5,013 nucleotides of DNA from Chlamydia trachomatis (lineage in GTDB: Bacteria; Chlamydiota; Chlamydiia; Chlamydiales; JAAKFR01). Within the stretch, counting starts at the first letter, position 1. Each line of letters begins with the position of its first letter. Both the position numbers and the translations under genes were made by a program. The notes beneath the pieces were generated by a model. That model had not been told where the DNA came from. It ran no database searches and saw only the letters and a list, made by a program, of their open reading frames with translations. The DNA lies in NCBI GenBank assembly GCA_945861315.1, contig CAMAUB010000116.1, forward strand, positions 1 through 5,013, given 5' to 3'. Shown in pieces: positions 1 through 5,013 of this stretch.

Positions 1-116
1 TTGATGCCAGGCTCATAACAAAAAGTGTCTAGTGCCGAGATAAGTGGACGCATCCGATGTAGTGGTTTTCCCTTTTCAAAAAAAGAGAGCTGGAAGTCTA
101 AAAAGCGTCTCAACAT
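1..116 (-). CDS. nqrB: Na+-translocating NADH:quinone reductase subunit B, N-terminal fragment (gene continues beyond left edge)
   Basis: The minus strand is open from an ATG at 116-114 to the left edge, giving 38 codons of a partial gene. The predicted N-terminus begins MLRRFLDFQL, continues with FFEKGKPLHRMRPLISALD, and ends with the segment ALDTFCYEPGI at residues 28-38. This matches, from memory, the cytoplasmic N-terminal lead of NqrB: a basic K/G segment, then PL..A.DTF, then (Y/F).PG. Chlamydial NqrB in particular carries a DTFCFEP-like stretch at this place. NqrB is an integral membrane subunit of the six-subunit Na+-NQR. It carries a covalently bound FMN and takes part in quinone reduction and Na+ transport across the inner membrane. 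The FMN-attachment threonine and membrane helices lie outside the window. No strong Shine-Dalgarno sequence precedes the ATG. The frame stays open upstream to about 179, but 116 is the first good ATG and fits the family's N-terminus. The gene is divergent from the large plus-strand gene. Confidence 0.8.
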   Translation of the reverse strand, partial: MLRRFLDFQLSFFEKGKPLHRMRPLISALDTFCYEPGI

Positions 117-141
117 AACTTGTAGAAAAAGTATCAAATTT

Positions 142-3100
142 TTGGCAAAAAGTGAAGAGAAAAACCAACAACTACGCTATCGTGAGGTTGTGTGGAAAAG
201 ATGTTGTTTTATTCTCATTAGTGCAGCCTTTCTTGTTGTTGCTCTCTTCCCTCTTGATATTTTTTTAAAAGTTATTGAGTTTAAGGCAAAAAGTGATTTT
301 AAGAAACGCTTCGATGTTGACTTTGCTTATGAAAAAATCTTCTGGCATGAAGGGATGGTTCATTTTTTAAATGGATCTATTAATAAGGGAGAGGTTTTAA
401 AAGCTACTTTTTCAGAAGCAAGCTTCGCCCCCTACTTCAATCTATTGAAGAGAGAAATTGGGGGGACTCTCTTAATTTATGAGCCGTTGATTGAACATCG
501 AAAGAAGCACCCTCTTCCCTCTATTTCGATGAAAAAAACGAAATTTCCTTTTGTAAAGCTCTGCCTAAAACTGCAAATTGATGAGGGTTTGTTGTTTTTT
601 GAAGAGAATGAAGACCCAATTAGTTTGAATTTTCAACAAAAGATCATTGGAGAGAAAATGGTGGGTAGAGTTGTCCTTGAGTGGCAGACTAAGGGCCCGT
701 CCAAGAATGACTTCTCAATCCTAGACTGCGCTAAAGCTTCTCGGGTTGAACGATCGCAATTGAGAAGTTATTCTTGGACGGGCCCCAAACCCCTTGAAAC
801 ATTTTTTTCATATGAAAATGGATGTCTTGAGATGGCAACTCATTTTCGAGATCATAAGGTGTCTAAAATCAGTGAAATGTTTGTCTATTTTTTTGGTGAT
901 CAAATCCCTCCCTATTTGACCGACTGGAAAGTGGTGGATGGAACAATTAATGGACGCTGCACGGCTCATTTCGATTATGGTAATTGCGTCTATTTAGAAG
1001 GAGCTCTTCATTTGTGTGATGTAGAGGCAAAAAATGAAGTGTTGTCAATTTGCGGAAATTTCGACACGTGTGATGCGCTATTTGATATTGAAACGGCAAA
1101 AGCTAACCAATGGAATGGTGAGTTCTCTTTGCAAGGAGGAAATCTAGCCCTTGAAGAAGAGTATTGGCACGGCCTTTGGGATATTGACTCTCTTCAATCA
1201 ACGATCTGTGTAAAAAAAGGAGAGGTAGAAAGCTCAGTTTTACAAGGTATTTTCATGGGAATGAACGGGGAGATTAATCTTGACTGGCACGATCAGCCAA
1301 CATTGATGCATTTAGCTTTTAGTGGTTGTTCAAAGGAAATGAGCTCGATTATACCTGAAAAATTTAAAGCTGGATTTTCAAAAAGTTTTCCAGACGACTA
1401 CTTTGAGCTTGATGCAACTGTTTCTCGCCATTTAGATGGGCTAGAGTTAAAGGGAAAGCTATATTTTGAAGAGCAAAGCCTTGATTTTGGTTGCCATTTT
1501 GGCGGGGGTATTGAACATCCAGCCGATCTTTTTCTAGAACCTGTTCCTCAAAGTGTTTTCATTAATCAACTTAAATCTCAGTTTTGTCTTTCAAAGAAAT
1601 GGCTTGGGTGGTTTGAAGCAAAGCAATTTCCTTTGGAAAAATGTTTGGCTCCCTATCTTTTTACAGATGACGTTGCCCTTGAGCTAACGGGAAATATTGA
1701 TGTGAAGGGTTCATTTGATGAACGCTACCTTGTCATGTTTTATGAAGGGAATCAAATCAAACTTGAAGGTCCAAGCTTTTCGCTTGTAGCTGACTCAATC
1801 TCAGATGGAAGCGATATGATGGCTGTTCACTATATTGATTTAAAAACATGGGATCATGTGGGTTATCTTCCTCTTAAGGGAGCTAAACATCATCAAAAAA
1901 ACTACTCTCTTCACCTTGATGCGATTGATGGGCTTGTTCAGTTTGAGAATAAGACGATTCGGATTAATGATGTAAAGACAAATTGGCAAGGTCTTTTGAT
2001 CGAGGGAAAGCTTGAGATTCAAATCAACTCGCTAACAGATATTGATATTGCCCTTGATTCCTCCATTGCACAGGGGACGTTGATGGTTGGATCTCGCTTT
2101 CTTTCTCACTTCGTGACGAGTCCTTTACTGGATCTTCCTCTGCTTGGAACTTTTTCTACAGATGAACTCTCTTTTAAGTTTCATAATGGCACTTTAGCCA
2201 CTGGATCATTGAAAGGGGAGAGTCACTTTGAAATGGAGCCCTTCTACCAAACAGAAACTCACTACGCTTATGACTGTACGGAAAAAAAATTAGAGTTTAG
2301 CAAAACTCGCGGAGTACTCAAGTTGAAAGAGCGTCCATTTGATTTTGTTTGCGATGTACTGACACTCTTGCCGCAGATGGTTAAAATGGATTTAGTTTTG
2401 CTTGAAGAGCAGACGAAGGTTTTTGATCTCTTAGCGTGCTATGATAAAGTGAAAGACGAGCTGACTGTGACAGGTGAGAATGTTTCTATTCAAGGGTTTG
2501 GAGTTGATGGAAGGTATCACTTTCCTAAGATTTTATTTGGTGATTGGATCGGCAGTTGTGATCTAGCCCGTGAACCCACAAAAATTCTAGTTGAGACATT
2601 TCAACTCAAACATCCTGAGAAAGGGGAGTTTGAATTTACAGGGGAATTTGATCGGCACAAAAGGGAACTTAAAGGAAACTTCGATTCTATTGATATAGAG
2701 CTGGCACCACTTCTTGGAAAGACGTCATGGAACTTGAAGGGGCATCTGTCAGGCAAAGGAGAACTTGAATGCTCTTGGCACGAGAGTCAAGCTCGGTTTT
2801 ATGCCTCTTCAACAGACTTGGAATTCGCCGGGATTCCTTTTGATGATGGGAAAGATCTTCAGTTCTCTTTTTCTTCAGATCTAGGGCTTTTTGTCGAAGG
2901 GTTAGGGTTGATGGGAGCATATCGCTTGGAAGCTTTGCATTACGACCACACTCTTCAAAAAGTATTCTTTGAAGATTTTAATTTTTCATTTACACCTGAC
3001 AGACTTCCTTGGGTTAGTGAGCTTGCCTCCACTCTTTTTCCTGGGAAATTTCACCAACCTCTTTTTGATATGATTTATGACTTAAAAGAAGAAGAACCCT

Positions 3101-4347
3101 TTGAAGGGAGTCTTTCGCTTGAGGTTAATCCCGAAAATCTTTCACTTACACTCTACCTCAATGATGGTTCTTACAAATTTCTTGATCGGCAGTGGAATCT
3201 AAAAGATTTTATCCTCGCTTATAATCCATCTGAACTCTTTATCAAAACACAGACAGTGTTTAAAGGGTGTGAATATGGATTTTTTCTTAAAACGGATAGC
3301 TCTTCTATGCAAAGGGGAACTCTTTGCGTTTCAGATGAGGCAGATCTGATGACAGCAGAATGGAGACGTGAACCGAATATTGGATGGAGCATCGAAAAGG
3401 TTGAAGGGAGCGTTTCTGGAATCGATGTCCATTTGGTTTCCAATGAAAGTGAGATAGGTCCAAACATGACGCTTTTGGGCCATATTCAAATGAACCCAAC
3501 TCAATTAGGACATCTTTTCCCCTCTGCACTAAGAGAGCTTAAAAATCGTTTTGATTTTGGAGGCATTTATCTTTTTGATGGATCTTTTACCTTTTCAAAA
3601 GAGGATTTAAGAGATTACACATTCTATGGTGATTTAACTGGAAGTGATTGCAAATTCAATCATATTGAAGTTGCTCAGATCACCGCAAATTGCGACTTCT
3701 CAAGGGATTTTTTAGAATTTTCAAATTTAGCAATCAAAGACTGGTCTGGCAGTCTTTATCTAGATCACGCAACGTTGCTATTAAGAGATAGCTGGGCATT
3801 TAATCTTTCTCACCTAGCTTTACAAGATTTTAGACTTTCTCGTCTTTCAAGTGATTGGACTAGACGAGAGAGAGGTGATCGTCCTCTTTTTCGCTCTCTT
3901 TTTATCCCAACTTTTGAGCTTAATCATTTTAAAGGAGAGTTGTTTGAAAAGCTAAGCTATGAGGGAGAAGGTTCATTACGCTTTACAAACTTTCCTAAGC
4001 GCACATTTTTTTCCAACTTAATGATGGTTCCAACTGAAATCACAGCCCGTATCGGACTTGACCCCACCTCGTTTATTCCTGTTAGAGGGGTAATCTCTTA
4101 TAAAATTGAGCGAGGGAGGGTGGAGATTCTTGACTTTGAAGATATGTATAGCGATGGAAAGCGCTCTCGTTTTTATCTAGCAGATAATTCTTCATCCTAT
4201 ATCAATCTTGAAGATGGAAGTGTAAATATGAATGTCAAAATGAAGCAGTACAATATATTGATGAAACTTGCAGAGCTCTTTACTGTTTCTGTAAAAGGAC
4301 CACTTTTTCATCCCTCTTTTGTCTTTACAAGTTCAGATTCAAATTGA
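142..4347 (+). CDS. Large membrane-anchored AsmA/YhdP/TamB-like protein (putative envelope lipid-transfer protein)
   Basis: One uninterrupted frame encodes about 1401 residues from the TTG at 142. Residues about 21-43 form one hydrophobic helix (ILISAAFLVVALFPLDIFL) preceded by WKR, giving an N-in signal anchor. The rest has no further obvious membrane segment and reads as alternating short beta-strands with repeated G-x-hydrophobic and W/F-x-G patterns. The C-terminal part (about 1160-1401) has the AsmA-like form of filter strands ending in RGVISYKIERGRVEI (from 1315) and MNVKMKQYNILMKLAELF (near 1363). The overall plan of one N-terminal anchor, more than 1200 residues of beta-groove and an amphipathic C-terminus matches YhdP and TamB (about 1260 residues), which carry phospholipid between inner and outer membrane. 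The lineage assignment is by architecture only and no close family member was recognised. The frame is open back to a GTG at 25, but that start would overlap the first 92 bp of nqrB on the other strand, so it is unlikely. A GTG at 190, with GAGG only 2 nt before it, is an equally plausible start giving 1385 residues. About 22 cysteines follow the anchor. Residues 185-215 are encoded by an inserted palindromic repeat. Confidence 0.9.
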   Translation: MAKSEEKNQQLRYREVVWKRCCFILISAAFLVVALFPLDIFLKVIEFKAKSDFKKRFDVDFAYEKIFWHEGMVHFLNGSINKGEVLKATFSEASFAPYFNLLKREIGGTLLIYEPLIEHRKKHPLPSISMKKTKFPFVKLCLKLQIDEGLLFFEENEDPISLNFQQKIIGEKMVGRVVLEWQTKGPSKNDFSILDCAKASRVERSQLRSYSWTGPKPLETFFSYENGCLEMATHFRDHKVSKISEMFVYFFGDQIPPYLTDWKVVDGTINGRCTAHFDYGNCVYLEGALHLCDVEAKNEVLSICGNFDTCDALFDIETAKANQWNGEFSLQGGNLALEEEYWHGLWDIDSLQSTICVKKGEVESSVLQGIFMGMNGEINLDWHDQPTLMHLAFSGCSKEMSSIIPEKFKAGFSKSFPDDYFELDATVSRHLDGLELKGKLYFEEQSLDFGCHFGGGIEHPADLFLEPVPQSVFINQLKSQFCLSKKWLGWFEAKQFPLEKCLAPYLFTDDVALELTGNIDVKGSFDERYLVMFYEGNQIKLEGPSFSLVADSISDGSDMMAVHYIDLKTWDHVGYLPLKGAKHHQKNYSLHLDAIDGLVQFENKTIRINDVKTNWQGLLIEGKLEIQINSLTDIDIALDSSIAQGTLMVGSRFLSHFVTSPLLDLPLLGTFSTDELSFKFHNGTLATGSLKGESHFEMEPFYQTETHYAYDCTEKKLEFSKTRGVLKLKERPFDFVCDVLTLLPQMVKMDLVLLEEQTKVFDLLACYDKVKDELTVTGENVSIQGFGVDGRYHFPKILFGDWIGSCDLAREPTKILVETFQLKHPEKGEFEFTGEFDRHKRELKGNFDSIDIELAPLLGKTSWNLKGHLSGKGELECSWHESQARFYASSTDLEFAGIPFDDGKDLQFSFSSDLGLFVEGLGLMGAYRLEALHYDHTLQKVFFEDFNFSFTPDRLPWVSELASTLFPGKFHQPLFDMIYDLKEEEPFEGSLSLEVNPENLSLTLYLNDGSYKFLDRQWNLKDFILAYNPSELFIKTQTVFKGCEYGFFLKTDSSSMQRGTLCVSDEADLMTAEWRREPNIGWSIEKVEGSVSGIDVHLVSNESEIGPNMTLLGHIQMNPTQLGHLFPSALRELKNRFDFGGIYLFDGSFTFSKEDLRDYTFYGDLTGSDCKFNHIEVAQITANCDFSRDFLEFSNLAIKDWSGSLYLDHATLLLRDSWAFNLSHLALQDFRLSRLSSDWTRRERGDRPLFRSLFIPTFELNHFKGELFEKLSYEGEGSLRFTNFPKRTFFSNLMMVPTEITARIGLDPTSFIPVRGVISYKIERGRVEILDFEDMYSDGKRSRFYLADNSSSYINLEDGSVNMNVKMKQYNILMKLAELFTVSVKGPLFHPSFVFTSSDSN
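693..785. repeat. 93-bp palindromic element embedded in frame in the large gene
   Basis: Arms 693-719 and 759-785 are inverted copies of 27 bp with 26 matches. The single difference (709 against 769) would still be a G-U pair in RNA. The outer end of each arm is GGGCCCGTCCAAGAAT. The spacer 720-758 (39 nt) holds AAAGCTTCTCGGG at 733-745 followed by TTGAACGATCG at 746-756. The element is 31 codons long with no stop in the gene's frame and encodes a segment containing LDCAKASRVERSQLRS. It is GC-richer than the flanking gene and its basic, polar peptide does not look like the surrounding beta-strand sequence. No target-site duplication is evident at the edges, so the exact insertion limits are inferred from the palindrome. 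Confidence 0.85.
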
Positions 4348-4855
4348 GCTGAGCAGAAACACTCTCTTCTGTTTGAGTTAAGAGAGTTTTCCAGTTTTTA
4401 CTGATCTTTGTAGCTTGCTCTTTTGAGAGGTAGGTTGGTGGGTTAATTTCCACATGAAAGCTATCACTATCCTCTCTCTCCCCATCGTCGATCAAAATGA
4501 TACCAGGCTCAACAATCATCGACTCATAGAGATCTTTTAGGGTATGCAAGTTTGCAACAAGCTCTTGAATTTTGAGCATAAGTTCCTTAGTGGCTGGTTG
4601 CTTAGCTTCATCGATCTCTTTCAAGTTGTTTTTCAGGATAAAATAGGCTTCATCTGCTAGAGCAATCTTATTTTCTACGATATCAAGATTACTCTCTAAC
4701 ATCGTTTGCATCTCATCCCCATCTCCGGGGTAATTTGTGTAAGAACCTACTATTTTAGGGCTTGTTAAAAAGGCTGAAAAATTCAACTGATTTGCTTGGG
4801 GCGCCAGCTGTAATGCCTTCTTTTCTAATTTGCTGTTAATTTCATGTATAGTCAT
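4325..4855 (-). CDS. Hypothetical acidic, probably alpha-helical protein of 176 residues
   Basis: The gene starts at the ATG at 4855-4853 and ends with TAA at 4327-4325. A good Shine-Dalgarno sequence, AAGGAG, lies 5 nt before the ATG (4866-4861), which supports both the start and the reality of the gene. I do not recognise the family. The protein has no signal peptide or membrane segment and is rich in Glu, Asp, Lys, Leu and Asn. Residues about 47-117 look like two or three long amphipathic helices, possibly a coiled coil (NLDIVENKIALADEAYFILK, then a second stretch around ELMLKIQELVANLHTLKDLY). A shorter mixed segment follows with PGIILIDDGEREDSDSF, then a final helix and an odd C-terminal LNLNLNL tail. 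The last 23 bp overlap the end of the convergent large gene. A soluble adaptor, chaperone or secreted protein would fit the composition, but nothing specific shows this. It may be restricted to its lineage. Confidence 0.85.
   Translation of the reverse strand: MTIHEINSKLEKKALQLAPQANQLNFSAFLTSPKIVGSYTNYPGDGDEMQTMLESNLDIVENKIALADEAYFILKNNLKEIDEAKQPATKELMLKIQELVANLHTLKDLYESMIVEPGIILIDDGEREDSDSFHVEINPPTYLSKEQATKISKNWKTLLTQTEESVSAQLNLNLNL
4361..4390 (+). terminator. Possible rho-independent terminator of the large gene, inside the end of the convergent gene
   Basis: ACTCTCTT (4361-4368) and AAGAGAGT (4380-4387) form an 8-bp perfect stem with an 11-nt loop, followed by TTT (4388-4390). It begins 13 nt after the stop codon of the large gene, the expected place for a terminator, but the stem is short, only half GC, and the T-run is brief. 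It lies within the coding part of the convergent gene, so the inverted repeat could also be chance. Confidence 0.35.
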
Positions 4856-4860
4856 AGTTT

Positions 4861-4866
4861 CTCCTT
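4861..4866 (-). promoter_or_regulatory. Ribosome binding site of the 176-residue protein
   Basis: On the minus strand AAGGAG stands 5 nt before the ATG at 4855. It is the only strong Shine-Dalgarno sequence seen next to a gene start in the window and fixes that gene's start. Confidence 0.75.
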
Positions 4867-4884
4867 ATATACTCATCCAAGCTC

Positions 4885-5013
4885 AAAATGAGAATTTCGG
4901 CCAGCGTGAAAGCTCTCGCGATTGAACGATCGTAAACGACCCAATATTAGAAATATGGGGTTGTTTACGATCGTTCAAGCCCGAGGCTTTGACGCGGCCC
5001 AAATTCTCATTTT
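4885..5013. repeat. 129-nt near-complete palindrome (repeat element or long hairpin) at the right edge
   Basis: The outer arms AAAATGAGAATTT (4885-4897) and their exact inverse (5001-5013) end at the window edge. The inner arms 4922-4948 and 4952-4978 pair over 27 positions with one mismatch and one G-U, around an AGA triloop; their perfect part is TTGAACGATCGTAAAC. Between outer and inner arms, GGCC, GCGT, AAAGC and CTCG on the left pair with their inverses on the right, with only two single-base insertions and a few mismatches. The whole segment can therefore fold into one hairpin of roughly 55 bp. It is more GC-rich in its middle arms than the surrounding DNA. It lies 29 bp upstream of the 176-residue gene and contains no gene. 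It could be a mobile palindromic repeat (MITE-like) or a strong transcription stop for a gene beyond the edge. The element may extend past the window. Confidence 0.85.

Noticed and set aside
1..18. A short plus-strand frame ending in TAA at 16-18 as the tail of an upstream gene.
   Set aside because: Only five codons are visible, and the minus-strand nqrB reading explains the same bases far better.
25..141. Plus-strand extension of the large protein from the GTG at 25.
   Set aside because: It overlaps the nqrB start on the minus strand, has no ribosome binding site, and encodes nothing recognisable.
142..147. TTGGCA as a -35 box for the large gene.
   Set aside because: No -10-like hexamer is found at a 15-19 nt spacing; the nearest TATCGT is about 30 nt away.
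693..785. The intragenic palindrome as a transcription attenuator or terminator.
   Set aside because: It has no following T-run and lies deep inside a coding frame; an inserted repeat explains its length and frame better.
2687..3529. Open frames on the minus strand opposite the large gene (2687-2920, 3219-3467, 3305-3529), and a similar one at 1840-2022.
   Set aside because: They are short, overlap a well-supported gene, have no recognisable protein features, and two of them overlap each other.
4866..4894. A possible minus-strand promoter: TTCTCA (4894-4889), 17-nt spacer, TATATA (4871-4866).
   Set aside because: The -10-like box runs straight into the Shine-Dalgarno sequence, so transcription would start after the ribosome site. 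The -35-like box is only 4/6 and is part of the palindrome arm.

Overview
The window looks like part of a chromosome from a member of the Chlamydiota, probably an environmental (Parachlamydiales-type) chlamydia. The main evidence is the partial gene at the left edge. Its predicted N-terminus resembles chlamydial NqrB, the membrane subunit of the Na+-translocating NADH:quinone reductase. The AT-rich coding style fits this. The assignment is from recall and inspection, with no database search.

Layout, left to right: (1) the 5' end of nqrB on the minus strand, running off the left edge; (2) a very large divergent gene on the plus strand of about 1400 codons. It encodes a membrane-anchored protein that is predominantly beta-strand by inspection and resembles the AsmA/YhdP/TamB group of envelope lipid-transfer proteins; (3) a convergent minus-strand gene for a 176-residue acidic, probably helical protein of unknown function, whose end overlaps the end of the large gene by 23 bp; (4) a 158-bp stretch at the right edge dominated by a near-complete palindrome of 129 nt that reaches the last base of the window.

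The most interesting signal is a pair of related palindromic repeats. One is intergenic (4885-5013). The other (693-785) lies inside the large gene. It has 27-bp inverted arms matching at 26 positions, is exactly 93 bp (31 codons), contains no stop and keeps the reading frame. The loop of the intragenic copy shares a core (AAAGC, CTCGGG, TTGAACGATCG) with both arms of the intergenic one. This suggests a palindromic repeat family able to sit within a protein-coding gene without breaking it, analogous to the Rickettsia palindromic elements but different in sequence.

No operon is visible: each gene faces an opposite-strand neighbour. NqrB belongs to inner-membrane respiration, and the large protein is probably an envelope lipid-handling factor. 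Nothing in the sequence links their functions.
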